From positions 1 through 49,700 of the forward strand of contig CANFOW010000010.1 in the NCBI GenBank assembly GCA_947448865.1: DNA of 49,700 nt. Direction: 5' to 3'. Below the pieces are notes generated by a model. That model was not told the DNA's origin and searched no databases. It saw only the letters and a program-made list of their open reading frames with translations. This stretch comes from Actinomycetota bacterium (GTDB taxonomy: Bacteria > Actinomycetota > Actinomycetes > S36-B12 > UBA5976). Below, piece after piece: positions 9,505-18,589 of the stretch; position 1 is the first letter of the stretch, and each line of letters starts with the position of its first letter. The position numbers and the translations under genes were made by a program.

Positions 9505-9574
9505 GGAAGTCCACCTAAATCACTCAAACTAAAAATCTCTCATAACAATCAACAATCTACTAATTAAGAAATAA

Positions 9575-10702
9575 TCAGTTGGCCTCGATTACTTCAGATA
9601 TGAGTTCAAGATAATTGCTAATTGCGAGTGTGATTTCGTATTTAGACGCTGTTTCGAAGTTCGCCTCTAAAGTCTCGGGGAGTCTCTCGCACCCTTCCAA
9701 AAGGTGAGCGAGCGCGTAAATGTCTTTGATGGGATAACGATATTTCTGAGGCACGATTTGACGAGCACCTCGGTGGTCAGAAGAAATAACTAAGCATTTT
9801 TGTGCCATAGCTTCAAGAAGCACCATGCCCAACCCTTCTCGGACCGAACAACTCACAAGTATATCTGAAATCGCAATCAGTTCATGCGCGTCAGGTCTAT
9901 AACCAAGAACTCTAATGTCCAAGCTAGAGGAAATAGCCCTTTGATTAGACTCTCGTTCGAGAGGTCCTTCACCAACAATGAGAATTGTGACGTCTTCACG
10001 ATCCCTAAATGCAATCTCGGCAGCGTCAATCAAGTCAATCGGTCTTTTGTTATCATTTAGTTCACCGACAAATATAATGAGATTATTCCTGGCAGGAATT
10101 TGCATGTTTTCTCGCAAAATGGTCTTCTCGTGAATTTCGAGTGTACGAAGATTCCCGAAAGAGATGCCGACACCATTTGTAAGTAATACCGAACTATTTC
10201 CTGTAAAAGATTTGGCACTCTCGTAATCCTCATCATTAGTCGTGAGGATTACGTCAGTGAAACGTGCAAGATAGTTCTCAACTGCATAAAAAACCCAATT
10301 CTTGATTCTGCTTCCCTGGGAGTGGTGATGGAATCCGTGTGCAGTATAGATAATTTTTGGAAAGTCATTGTGACTACGTCTAGCTACGAGGCGAACAATC
10401 GCGGATGCAATAGGAGTATGAGTGTGAATAATATCGAAATGCTCACTCTGAATAACTTTGCGTACCTCAAAATACGCGCGAAAATTTTTACGGATGTTCA
10501 ACGGACTTCGAGTCCAACAAATGTCGTAGGTGCTGTTGAAAAAATCCCTGAACTTTTCCTCAAGCTCAACTCCATTAGTGGCTAGGTCGACTTCGTAACC
10601 GGCATCACGAAGCGATGCTGCGTACGGAAGTAAGAAACTTCTAGCTGTAATTGAAACAGTGGTCACAAAAAGAATACGCTTGGTCGGAGTGTCACTTATC
10701 AA
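9575..10702 (-). CDS. Glycosyltransferase family 4 (GT-B fold)
   Basis: A 375-residue GT4 enzyme of the facing arm. It begins at TTG 10702 (MISDTPTKRILFVTTV) with only a weak purine-rich site. Visible elements are the VDLATNGVE and HTHTPIAS acceptor-domain segments (HTHTP near 95), FVGELNDNKRPIDLI near 210, and the donor signature SVREGLGMVLLEAMAQKC followed by SSDHRGARQIV. The HTHTPIAS pattern recalls Pgl-type and CapM-like enzymes that act early on a bacillosamine or QuiNAc primer, but this is suggestive only. It follows the aminotransferase by 21 bp and precedes the polymerase, so it is most likely co-transcribed with both. Confidence 0.88.
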   Translation of the reverse strand: MISDTPTKRILFVTTVSITARSFLLPYAASLRDAGYEVDLATNGVELEEKFRDFFNSTYDICWTRSPLNIRKNFRAYFEVRKVIQSEHFDIIHTHTPIASAIVRLVARRSHNDFPKIIYTAHGFHHHSQGSRIKNWVFYAVENYLARFTDVILTTNDEDYESAKSFTGNSSVLLTNGVGISFGNLRTLEIHEKTILRENMQIPARNNLIIFVGELNDNKRPIDLIDAAEIAFRDREDVTILIVGEGPLERESNQRAISSSLDIRVLGYRPDAHELIAISDILVSCSVREGLGMVLLEAMAQKCLVISSDHRGARQIVPQKYRYPIKDIYALAHLLEGCERLPETLEANFETASKYEITLAISNYLELISEVIEAN

Positions 10703-10723
10703 GATTCTGTCTCACTAAATCGA

Positions 10724-11797
10724 TTAAGACGTACAAAACTGCAAGCTAGGCAGGCAAAGTCCACGCTCAAAAATATCGCGTGCGAATTCTCCACCAATCA
10801 CTTCATTGTTTTCGAAGACTGGCTGCATGTGCATGGGCTTCCAGAGCGGGCGCGCTTCAATTCTTTGTGCCCCCAAATCCAAGCGCATTTTCTCGGCATC
10901 ACTAGCGTTGTCAAAAATTGCGACACTCAGCCAAGAATTGCTGACACCCCAGGGTGCGTCTTCCTGAATAACTGCGCCACCATGTTCCGCAAAATACGAC
11001 ACATATTGATCGCGAACAGATTTTCGCTTTGCAATAAATTCAGGTAAGCGTTTCAACTGCGCACGACCGAGAGCAGCCAGGATGTTACTTAATCGATAGT
11101 TGTAACCAACATCTTCATGTTCGTACCAAGGAACTGGCTGACGTGTTTGCGTAGCGAAGTAGCGCACTCTGTCGATAAATTCGCCATCATTGGAAACCAC
11201 CATGCCACCACCGCTGGTTGTGATGATTTTGTTTCCGTTAAATGAAAACGCCGCGGCCTTGCCAAACGAACCGGCCATACAATCACCGAACGTGGCCCCA
11301 AGTGCTTCTGCAGCGTCCTCAATAATTGGAACCCCAAACTCTGCGCAGACTTTTTCAATGGCTGTGTAGTTGGCGGTCTGTCCAAAGACATCCACCACAA
11401 TCACAGCCGCAGGAAGTCGATCTTCCGCAGCACGCCGAGATAGAAAATCCGCCAATAACTCGGGGTCTAGGTTCAAGCTTTGGGCTTCGGAATCAATAAA
11501 TACTGGCTCAGCCCCAATGTATTTCACAGCAAACGCAGTCGCAGCAAATGTCAAAGTTGGAACAACAACTTCGTCACCAGTTTTCACCCCAGCAACTAGT
11601 AACGAGAGGTGCAGACCTGCAGTTCCACTGGACAATGCAACGGCATGATCAACACCAACCATTGAGGCAAGTTCATGTTCAAAGTCGTTTACGTGTGGGC
11701 CTAGCGGTGCAACCCAACCGGAATCCAACGCGTCTAGTACGTATTCCTTTTCAAGATCGCCCACATTAGGCGCGGAAAGGTAAACGTCGTAACTCAT
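10724..11797 (-). CDS. DegT/DnrJ/EryC1/StrS aminotransferase (PglE-like)
   Basis: A 357-residue PLP-dependent sugar aminotransferase. It opens with LSAPNVGDLEKEYVLDALDSGWVAP, the PglE/LegC-type N-terminus. Asp161 in EDAAEALGA should contact the PLP ring nitrogen, and Lys190 in SFNGNKIITTSGGGM forms the Schiff base. PglE converts UDP-4-keto-6-deoxy-GlcNAc to the 4-amino sugar, using Glu. The start ATG overlaps the 4,6-dehydratase stop by 4 bp, exactly the substrate-product order of the pathway. Together with the PglD and PglC homologues in the other arm this indicates synthesis of a UDP-di-N-acetyl-bacillosamine-type sugar. Stereochemistry at C4 cannot be assigned. Confidence 0.9.
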   Translation of the reverse strand: MSYDVYLSAPNVGDLEKEYVLDALDSGWVAPLGPHVNDFEHELASMVGVDHAVALSSGTAGLHLSLLVAGVKTGDEVVVPTLTFAATAFAVKYIGAEPVFIDSEAQSLNLDPELLADFLSRRAAEDRLPAAVIVVDVFGQTANYTAIEKVCAEFGVPIIEDAAEALGATFGDCMAGSFGKAAAFSFNGNKIITTSGGGMVVSNDGEFIDRVRYFATQTRQPVPWYEHEDVGYNYRLSNILAALGRAQLKRLPEFIAKRKSVRDQYVSYFAEHGGAVIQEDAPWGVSNSWLSVAIFDNASDAEKMRLDLGAQRIEARPLWKPMHMQPVFENNEVIGGEFARDIFERGLCLPSLQFCTS

Positions 11798-13599
11798 GAG
11801 GACAGACTATCTCGCATACCGTGTAATGCTAAGTCCTTCATATGTCCGGCCGAGCCGTCCTCAAGCAACCCCAGGTCGATACCTTCAACCGCTACACGGG
11901 AAATCATGGGGTGCTGTGTGAGCGCAGATTCTTCATTGACACCGAAAAGATCTTCATGAAGTTTCTCGCCTTCGCGCAATCCAGTGAACACAATATCGAT
12001 GGACTGGTTACTCAAATTAATCAAGTGTTCTGCAACTTGGGCAATGCGTACGGGTTCGCCCATGTCCAAAACCAAAACGTCACCGTGTTCGCCGAATGCG
12101 GCCGCTTGAATGACGAGTTCAACTGCTTCAGGAATAGTCATAAAGAATCGTGTGACCTCAGGATCAGTCACCGTGACTGGACCACCCGCTGCGATTTGTC
12201 GCGAAAAGGTTTCTAACACCGAACCACGGCTAGCTAAGACGTTGCCAAATCGAACACTGACGTAGCGACCGTTTCCATCGCGGCCGTAATGAGCCGTGAG
12301 TCGTTCTGCAACTCGCTTTGAGTAACCCAAAACACTTACAGGGTTAGCTGCTTTATCCGTACTGATGTTGGCGAATACTTCAACGCCTACACGTTTAGCC
12401 GCTTCAAGAACATTTCGGGTGCCGAGCACATTAGTTTTCCAAGCTTCATCGGGATACTGCTCGAGCATGGGTAGATGCTTAAGCGCCGCAGCATGGAAAA
12501 CTATGTTTGGCTTGCGTTCGTCAAAGATTTCATGCATCCGAGCAGTGTCACGAATGTCTGCCAATACGAACTCAGGTGATGTCAACAAGCCTTGACCGCT
12601 TAGCGAAAGTTCGAGAGCATGCAAAGCTGATTCATCGCGATCAAGCATGATCAAATTGCAGTTCGTGTGATCGCGTAACTGGCGGCATAACTCGCTACCG
12701 ATAGAACCGCCAGCTCCAGTGACAAGCACTCGACGGCCATCAAGGTATTCCAAAATAGATTGCAAAGATGTTTCGACTTCCTTGCGTCCCAAAATATCGG
12801 CCAGACTCAAGTCTTCAATGTTCTTAATTCCGACCCGTCCATCCAGAAGCGATGAAAGCGGAGGAATTGTCTTGAGCTTCACACCGGCTTGGCGACAGGT
12901 TTGTGAAAGTTCCGCATAAAGTGCGCTACTTCCATGTGCCAGTGCAACAACGACATATTCGGCATGTGTTCTTTCAATAGTCTCGGCAAGCTCTTTGCGT
13001 GTGCCGACAACAGGGACTCCACGGATTCTCAAATTTCGCTTGTTTGGGTCATCATCCAAAAGCGCAACGGGTAGGAATGGCGACTCCGGGTTTAGCATCA
13101 TGGAATCAACGAGTTGGGCACCGGCATTTCCGGCGCCGTATATAACGGTAGGAACGCCGCGTTCAGACTTAAGTGCATTATCGCGAAGCGCCCGCATCCA
13201 GAGCCGATATCCACACATGCCAAGGAAAGTGGACATCGAAGCACCAAGCAACGTTGAAATAGGCAGGTATCGACCATGTGTATTTAATTCGTTTATGACC
13301 CCAAGAATCATTGCCGTGGAACCGACAGTCATCGCAATTGCAAGCGCTTCTTCTTGGCTACCAACTCGAAAACGCCCACGGTTGACGTACAGCGCCTGGG
13401 AAATAGGTGTTCCTACCAGGATTGCCGTGAATAATGCCGCAAATCCGTGACCATACGGTGTTTTACCTGATTCAACATCCAGGTATCGAAGAAACAGGAA
13501 CCCTTGAATCGATACTAAAGCGATGGCCAGATCTGCAGTTGCTATCAGCCATTTGCGGTTACGTCGCGCAAAAGAATTAAGTTTGGGGCTGACCTGCAT
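11794..13599 (-). CDS. Membrane UDP-GlcNAc 4,6-dehydratase (PglF/CapD-like)
   Basis: A 601-residue protein with four N-terminal membrane helices (about 15-135), a first nucleotide-binding core (VIYGAGNAGAQL near 150) and a C-terminal extended SDR dehydratase (VTGAGGSIGSELCRQL near 295; STDKAANPVSVLGYSKR, in which the usual catalytic Tyr position is taken by the PglF/FlaA1-type arrangement). It oxidises, dehydrates and reduces UDP-GlcNAc to the 4-keto-6-deoxy sugar. The length matches the CapD/WbpM class. ATG 13599 follows TTAGGATTTCGGT. It is the first gene of the minus-strand arm and feeds the overlapping aminotransferase. Confidence 0.92.
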   Translation of the reverse strand: MQVSPKLNSFARRNRKWLIATADLAIALVSIQGFLFLRYLDVESGKTPYGHGFAALFTAILVGTPISQALYVNRGRFRVGSQEEALAIAMTVGSTAMILGVINELNTHGRYLPISTLLGASMSTFLGMCGYRLWMRALRDNALKSERGVPTVIYGAGNAGAQLVDSMMLNPESPFLPVALLDDDPNKRNLRIRGVPVVGTRKELAETIERTHAEYVVVALAHGSSALYAELSQTCRQAGVKLKTIPPLSSLLDGRVGIKNIEDLSLADILGRKEVETSLQSILEYLDGRRVLVTGAGGSIGSELCRQLRDHTNCNLIMLDRDESALHALELSLSGQGLLTSPEFVLADIRDTARMHEIFDERKPNIVFHAAALKHLPMLEQYPDEAWKTNVLGTRNVLEAAKRVGVEVFANISTDKAANPVSVLGYSKRVAERLTAHYGRDGNGRYVSVRFGNVLASRGSVLETFSRQIAAGGPVTVTDPEVTRFFMTIPEAVELVIQAAAFGEHGDVLVLDMGEPVRIAQVAEHLINLSNQSIDIVFTGLREGEKLHEDLFGVNEESALTQHPMISRVAVEGIDLGLLEDGSAGHMKDLALHGMRDSLSS

Positions 13600-13760
13600 A
13601 CCGAAATCCTAACTAGATATGGTGAAGGTCACTGAGTAGTGAAGTGTGCAATTCAGCAGTGATGAGCCAAATTCTGAATACCTTGTACTCAACGCGTAAG
13701 GATTCCGTAAGCATCCTCAAAATACCTGGTTTTAACGTGGTGATAGCACCACTTTGGATT

Positions 13761-13766
13761 TATTGT
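13761..13766 (+). promoter_or_regulatory. Putative -10 box of a leaderless transcript
   Basis: TATTGT sits 6 bp before the ATG of the COG4705-like gene, and there is no ribosome site between them. The spacing equals that at 35066-35071, 47948-47953 and 48672-48677, where the start codon would be the transcript's first codon. No convincing -35 box is seen. Confidence 0.4.
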
Positions 13767-13772
13767 CCTCGT

Positions 13773-14597
13773 ATGACAAATTCACAAACGTCCTCCCGTG
13801 GCAATCTCCTTTCTGACCTCCATATAAAGGTGCCAGTTGTCACCGCCTTCTTTTGGGTTATCAAAGTGCTCGCGACAACTGTCGGTGAGACATTTGCAGA
13901 TTTCCTAAACTCAAATCTGAATCTTGGTCTAACTAATACGTCACTGATTATTACGGTGTTGACTTTGGTCGCCCTCGCAATTCAGTTTCGTTCATCGACT
14001 TACACGCCATGGATTTATTGGCTCGTAGTCATCCTTATTAGCGTTTCAGGAACTCTGATTACGGATAATTTGACGGACAATTTTGGAGTACCACTTCAAA
14101 ATACGACAATCATCTTCGCAATTTGTTTGGCTTTAACATTTCTTTTGTGGCATCGAGTTGAAGGAACGCTTTCGATTCACAGCATTCGCACGAATCGGCG
14201 TGAAGTCTTCTACTGGCTGACAATTTTGTTCACCTTTGCATTGGGTACTGCAGCTGGTGACTTAGTGAATGAACAATTCGGAATCGGATACAAGCTCGGA
14301 CTTCTCTTATTCGGCGGATTAATCGTGGCGATAGGCGTCGCGTATAAGTTTGGACTGAACACGGTCCTCACGTTCTGGTCTGTGTATGTTTTGACTCGTC
14401 CGCTTGGTGCATCGCTTGGCGACTTGCTAACTCAACCAGTAACTCCAGAAGAAGATGGTGCATTCCCTGGTCTCGGATATTCCACAAACTTAGTCAATGG
14501 TGTGTTTGCAGTGATCATTGTTGTCCTAGTGGGATACCTGAGTAAATCAAAGGTCGACCAGATCACGCCGGAGAAATTCGAAGATGTCCTGACTTAA
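13773..14597 (+). CDS. COG4705-like multi-pass membrane protein of unknown function
   Basis: A 274-residue hydrophobic protein with about eight membrane segments. It shows a fourfold internal repeat, each unit with a small acidic motif in a helix: TTVGETFADFL, GTLITDNLTDNFG, GTAAGDLVNEQFG and GASLGDLLTQ. This matches uncharacterised membrane-anchored proteins of the COG4705 type as I recall them; no function is known. The frame is open from 13644, but ATG 13773 gives a sensible cytoplasmic start (MTNSQTSSRGN). No Shine-Dalgarno site precedes it. TATTGT lies at -12 to -7 from the ATG, so the mRNA may be leaderless. It is divergent from the dehydratase arm and does not look like part of the glycan locus. 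Confidence 0.75.
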   Translation: MTNSQTSSRGNLLSDLHIKVPVVTAFFWVIKVLATTVGETFADFLNSNLNLGLTNTSLIITVLTLVALAIQFRSSTYTPWIYWLVVILISVSGTLITDNLTDNFGVPLQNTTIIFAICLALTFLLWHRVEGTLSIHSIRTNRREVFYWLTILFTFALGTAAGDLVNEQFGIGYKLGLLLFGGLIVAIGVAYKFGLNTVLTFWSVYVLTRPLGASLGDLLTQPVTPEEDGAFPGLGYSTNLVNGVFAVIIVVLVGYLSKSKVDQITPEKFEDVLT

Positions 14598-14668
14598 GCC
14601 AGGAAAGTATTCTCTTCGCGTAAAAAGTGCTGATTCATCGTTGTCATGACGAAGCGAATGTGCTCAAG

Positions 14669-14697
14669 TTGCTGGTAGTTGAAAGTTCAACTAAAGT
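14669..14697 (+). promoter_or_regulatory. Putative sigma-A-type promoter of the nitroreductase gene
   Basis: TTGCTG (14669-14674), a 17-bp spacer and TAAAGT (14692-14697) precede ATG 14723, leaving a short leader that contains the AGGA ribosome site. The 18-bp palindrome overlaps the spacer and -10. Confidence 0.45.
14676..14693. promoter_or_regulatory. 18-bp perfect palindrome, probable MarR-type operator
   Basis: TAGTTGAA-AG-TTCAACTA is a perfect inverted repeat with 8-bp arms and a 2-bp centre, 29 bp before the nitroreductase ATG. TTGAA-N2-TTCAA is a half-site pattern often bound by MarR-family dimers. It fills the spacer and start of the -10 of a good promoter candidate (TTGCTG-17-TAAAGT), so binding would block RNA polymerase. 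No regulator gene is adjacent. Confidence 0.6.
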
Positions 14698-14722
14698 GAA
14701 AAAAGCGGGCGATAGGAAAAAC

Positions 14723-15334
14723 ATGACTTCAGCACCAGAACGCACGACGTATGCAATTGATGATGCTTCCGCAGATCTGTTATTTCGCCACGCACGCACT
14801 GCAAATAAGTTCACCGACGCGCCAGTTACCGAAGACGAACTTCGCGCGATTTATGAACTTGTTAAGTGGGCACCAACTGCGATGAACGGACAGCCTTTTC
14901 GCATAGTTGTCGTTGCTAGTGAGGACGCAAAGGCTCGACTGCAAACTCATTTGCGTGAGCCCAATCGTGCTAAAACTGCGTCAGCGCCGTTAACGGTAAT
15001 CATCGCTTTAGATACTGAGTTCCACGAAAACTTGCCAGCGTTGTTCCCACATTTTCCTGGCGCAAAAAACATGTTTGCGGACACGGATCCACGTCACAAT
15101 GTTGCTAAAGCCCAAACGTGGCTCCAAACTGGCTATTTCATTCTTGGTGTTCGTGCACTTGGATTGGCAGCTGGTCCTATGACCGGATTTGATTCAGCCG
15201 GTGTAGACGCCGATCTTCTTGCAGGAACAAACCTGCAGTCAGTTGTTGTCATCAACATTGGTCATCCGGATCACGATGCAACCTTCGATCGTTTGCCCCG
15301 TCTTTCATACGAAGACGTTGTGACGACGATATAA
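14723..15334 (+). CDS. Nitroreductase family protein (RutE/malonic semialdehyde reductase-like)
   Basis: A 203-residue FMN enzyme. ATG 14723 is chosen because of the AGGAAAAAC site before it; the frame is open from 14627 without support. The family pattern is clear: LLFRHARTANKFTDAPVTEDELRAIYELVKWAPTAMNGQPFR (residues about 19-60, with the FMN-binding R-x-x-x and SAMN/TAMN-Q motifs), then GYFILGVRALGLAAGPMTGFD (about 150-170). Length and motifs fit the RutE/YdfN branch that reduces malonic semialdehyde and similar carbonyl or nitro compounds with NAD(P)H; without other rut genes nearby that substrate is uncertain. A flavin oxidoreductase follows 41 bp downstream. A palindromic operator in its promoter suggests induction by a small ligand. 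Confidence 0.85.
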   Translation: MTSAPERTTYAIDDASADLLFRHARTANKFTDAPVTEDELRAIYELVKWAPTAMNGQPFRIVVVASEDAKARLQTHLREPNRAKTASAPLTVIIALDTEFHENLPALFPHFPGAKNMFADTDPRHNVAKAQTWLQTGYFILGVRALGLAAGPMTGFDSAGVDADLLAGTNLQSVVVINIGHPDHDATFDRLPRLSYEDVVTTI

Positions 15335-15375
15335 TTCGACTATAGACACTCTGTTCCAAGAAAAGAGGAGTCACG

Positions 15376-16671
15376 ATGTCGCGCTCCTGTGATGCGGTTG
15401 TTATCGGTGCTGGTGTTATTGGTTCTTCTGTCGCATTCGAGTTGGCCAAGACAGGTCGCAACGTAATCGTTGTCGACAAAGCAGCAGGACCTGGGCAGGG
15501 CTCAACGAGCGCATCAAGTGCTGTTATCCGTTTCAACTATTCAACTTTTGACGCGGTAGCCCTAGCGTGGGAGTCATTTCAAGGTTGGCTCAATTGGCCG
15601 CAACATGTTGGCGCATTGGAATCAGAGACTTTAATTCAAGTACACAACATTGGTGTGGCAATGATCGAAGTCCCCGTAATAAATATGCCTAGGACCTCAG
15701 AATTATTTGAACAAGCCGGAATCTCATACGAAGTATTGGATTCCGAAGGACTACAAAAACTCATTCCCGGAATTGATACCGGACGGTATTGGCCACCTAA
15801 GCGAATTGATGACGAAGCTTTTTGGGATGAATCATCCGAAACAATCCGCGCAATGTATACCACTGATGGCGGATACATAAATGATCCAAAGCTTGCGGCC
15901 GAAAACCTTGCGTCTGCTGCAGAACGCGAAGGAGTTCAATTTGTCTTTCGCTCGCAGGTAGTGCAGATTGTTCGCGAAAATAATCGTGTGGCCGGCGTTG
16001 TTCTCGACACCGGTGAAACAATTGAGGCGCCAGTTGTAGTGAACGTAGCTGGCCCATGGTCGAGCCACATCAATGAACTAGCAGGAGTCGGCGAGGACTT
16101 CACAATTACATTGCGTCCCATGAGGCAGGAAGTGCATCACGCCACAGCACCAGCATCATTAATCAATCCGCCAATTATTGGTGACCTCGACACGGGCGTA
16201 TATATTCGACCCGAAACAGGACATACATTACTGATAGGTGGGACAGAGCCAGAGTGTGATCCGTATCAATGGGTCGACAATCCCGATGTTGCAAATATGA
16301 ATCGAACGCAAGAACTTTTTGAAGCCCAGGTCACTCGTGCGGCTCGACGTCTACCAGACCTTCAAGTGCCAAGTAGTGCAAGTGGTGTTGTAGGAATTTA
16401 TGACGTCTCGTCTGACTGGTCCCCGATTTATGACAAGACGAGCCTTGATGGTTTCTATCTCGCCGCTGGCTCAAGCGGTAATCAATTTAAGAATGCGCCT
16501 GGAGCTGGTCGCATCATGGCGCACCTCATCAACGAAGTCGAAGCTGGTGTAAACCATGACGTCGAGCCCGTGCACTACGTTGGTCCATACACGGGATTGC
16601 GAATTAACTTAGGGACTTTTTCTCGTAAACGTGCCGAAAACGAAAACTCAACCGGAACGGTAATGGGCTAA
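15376..16671 (+). CDS. FAD-dependent oxidoreductase (DAO / sarcosine oxidase beta-like)
   Basis: A 431-residue protein starting at ATG 15376 behind a strong AGAGGAG site. The N-terminal dinucleotide fold is VVIGAGVIGSSVAFELAKTG with the acidic VDK at the end of the second strand. It is followed by GSTSASSAVIRFNYS, the flavin-contact loop of the DAO family. A second conserved block, GFYLAAGSSGNQFKNAPGAGR near 375-395, closes the FAD site. Members oxidise secondary or primary amines such as sarcosine, dimethylglycine or D-amino acids. A His for covalent FAD attachment is not obvious, so the flavin is probably non-covalent. It may share a transcript with the nitroreductase and converges on kup with only 4 bp between the genes. 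Confidence 0.85.
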   Translation: MSRSCDAVVIGAGVIGSSVAFELAKTGRNVIVVDKAAGPGQGSTSASSAVIRFNYSTFDAVALAWESFQGWLNWPQHVGALESETLIQVHNIGVAMIEVPVINMPRTSELFEQAGISYEVLDSEGLQKLIPGIDTGRYWPPKRIDDEAFWDESSETIRAMYTTDGGYINDPKLAAENLASAAEREGVQFVFRSQVVQIVRENNRVAGVVLDTGETIEAPVVVNVAGPWSSHINELAGVGEDFTITLRPMRQEVHHATAPASLINPPIIGDLDTGVYIRPETGHTLLIGGTEPECDPYQWVDNPDVANMNRTQELFEAQVTRAARRLPDLQVPSSASGVVGIYDVSSDWSPIYDKTSLDGFYLAAGSSGNQFKNAPGAGRIMAHLINEVEAGVNHDVEPVHYVGPYTGLRINLGTFSRKRAENENSTGTVMG

Positions 16672-16675
16672 TCGC

Positions 16676-18550
16676 CTAAAGGTCGATTCGAGTACCAATC
16701 GTGATCACGCGGTCAGCCGGCAAGTTAAAGAATGCGGCTGGCGAGGCTGAATTTCTGTGCAGAATACTGAACATCAATTCCGGCCAATGCTTCACGCGAT
16801 TTTCATTTGTTGCAGCAAACTTTCGTTCTGACAAGTAGTAAGTCGCAGAACGTTCAGCTTGACCAAGATGGTGATGGCTGCGCAAAATCTTCGGCAGATC
16901 AACGAGTTCCATGTAACCAATCGGGATTGTCATTTTATGAACTCGCGGAATAATCTGCGTCAATTCAACTGACCCGTCACTGTAAGGAGATGGAATATTT
17001 CTTACAGTCACAACCAAAATTTCACTTGGCATGGAGTGCAACACTTCGGTCTGCGAAATCAAAGCGGCGGGCACTTGTTCGTTAGGGCCAGCCAAGTAAA
17101 TACCGATTCCGGGAACTCGATACAGACTTCCGTGCCCGATTTCTTCATGAATGTCAGACCATGGAATCGCGCGCTCGGCCATGTATCTGTTCAGAGCGTG
17201 GTAACCCTTTCGCCACAGCAACATGATGGCGAGAACAAATGAACCCAAAAGAACTGGAACCCAGCCACCCTTGAAAAGATTCGCGGAAGTACCTGCTAGG
17301 AATGCAAGGTCAACAGTGAGGAACAGCGCAGTCAAAGGATAAATACGTGCCTTTGGCCAATTCCATACTTCAAGCGCAACTTTATGGAACGCAACAGTGG
17401 TGACCGACATAGTTCCCGCAATTGCCAAAACATATGCGTGAGCCAGCGCCGTAGAAGATTTGAATGCAATGACTAAGAGGATGCTGGTAACGCCAACGAG
17501 CCAATTAACGACAGGAAGGTAGATCTGCCCTTCATGTTGCTCGCTGGTATGACGAATCGAAAGTCGTGGAAATAAACCAAGCTGAATTGCTTGGCGCGAA
17601 AGTGAAAAGACTCCCGTAATCAAAGCCTGCGATGCAATAACCGTGGCGGCTGTCGCAAGCAGGACAAGTGCAAACGTAATCCCGGTATTTGTAGGTAGTG
17701 AGAAGAATGGGTTTGCAATTGCATCAGGATGTTCAGCAACGAGTGCTGCTTGACCTAAGTAACACAAAACCAGTGACGGTCCAACGAGAATCCACCATGC
17801 CATCCGGATTGGTCGTGCACCAAAGTGACCCATGTCCGCATAAAGAGCTTCGGCTCCAGTAACTGACAGGATAATTGATGACAACAAGACAATTGAATGC
17901 AAACCATGATGATGCATGTATGCAATTGCATAAGTTGGCGAAAGTGCCTTGATGACATCTGGACGTTCCAGGAATCGAATTGTTCCGAGCACTGCGATTG
18001 TGCCAAACCATAAAACCATGATTGGTCCGAACACTTGACCAATGCGATGCGTTCCTCGTGACTGCATAGCAAAAAGGCAAATCAAAATCACGACCGTGAT
18101 CGGGACCGCACTTTGAGCAAGTCCTTCGTTGACTAGTCCTAAGCCTTCAGTTGCCGATAAAACGGAAATTGCTGGAGTGAGCACTCCATCGCCAAAAAGT
18201 AAAGCAGTTCCGACAAGAACCAAGAACAGTAGAGCAGACTGCTTGCGATTGCTCGGATGACGATATTGATTAGGCAGCAATGAAAGCAATGCCAAGATAC
18301 CGCCTTCGCCGTCATTATCAGCACGCATCACAAAAGACAGGTACTTGATTGAGACAACAAGCATCAACGACCAGAACACCAGCGATACAACGCCAAAGAT
18401 GTCAGGAAGTGTTGTACCTGACTTAGCGAAAGTTTCATGAAGTGCGTAGATAGGACTTGTTCCGATGTCGCCAAAAACAACTCCGGTAGCGCCTAGAACC
18501 AAACTCGCCATTCCTGACGGATGCGCACTTTCGTGGCTTTCTGAAGTCAT
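16676..18550 (-). CDS. kup: KUP/HAK/KT family potassium uptake protein
   Basis: A 624-residue proton-coupled potassium importer with about 12 membrane helices in the first 430 residues and a hydrophilic C-terminal tail (about 460-624). The signature GVVFGDIGTSPIYAL is at about residues 23-37, followed by ADNDGEGGILALLSLLP, both diagnostic of Kup/TrkD. Length matches the family (about 620-630). The start ATG 18550 lies after CTAAGG; an in-frame Met at residue 14 is a less likely alternative. Two inverted repeats lie upstream (18590-18619 and 18673-18686). No c-di-AMP riboswitch could be recognised, although many kup genes have one. Confidence 0.95.
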   Translation of the reverse strand: MTSESHESAHPSGMASLVLGATGVVFGDIGTSPIYALHETFAKSGTTLPDIFGVVSLVFWSLMLVVSIKYLSFVMRADNDGEGGILALLSLLPNQYRHPSNRKQSALLFLVLVGTALLFGDGVLTPAISVLSATEGLGLVNEGLAQSAVPITVVILICLFAMQSRGTHRIGQVFGPIMVLWFGTIAVLGTIRFLERPDVIKALSPTYAIAYMHHHGLHSIVLLSSIILSVTGAEALYADMGHFGARPIRMAWWILVGPSLVLCYLGQAALVAEHPDAIANPFFSLPTNTGITFALVLLATAATVIASQALITGVFSLSRQAIQLGLFPRLSIRHTSEQHEGQIYLPVVNWLVGVTSILLVIAFKSSTALAHAYVLAIAGTMSVTTVAFHKVALEVWNWPKARIYPLTALFLTVDLAFLAGTSANLFKGGWVPVLLGSFVLAIMLLWRKGYHALNRYMAERAIPWSDIHEEIGHGSLYRVPGIGIYLAGPNEQVPAALISQTEVLHSMPSEILVVTVRNIPSPYSDGSVELTQIIPRVHKMTIPIGYMELVDLPKILRSHHHLGQAERSATYYLSERKFAATNENRVKHWPELMFSILHRNSASPAAFFNLPADRVITIGTRIDL

Positions 18551-18589
18551 GAACCTTAGGTTAGCGAATACCCAAGTGGGACTTACGCC

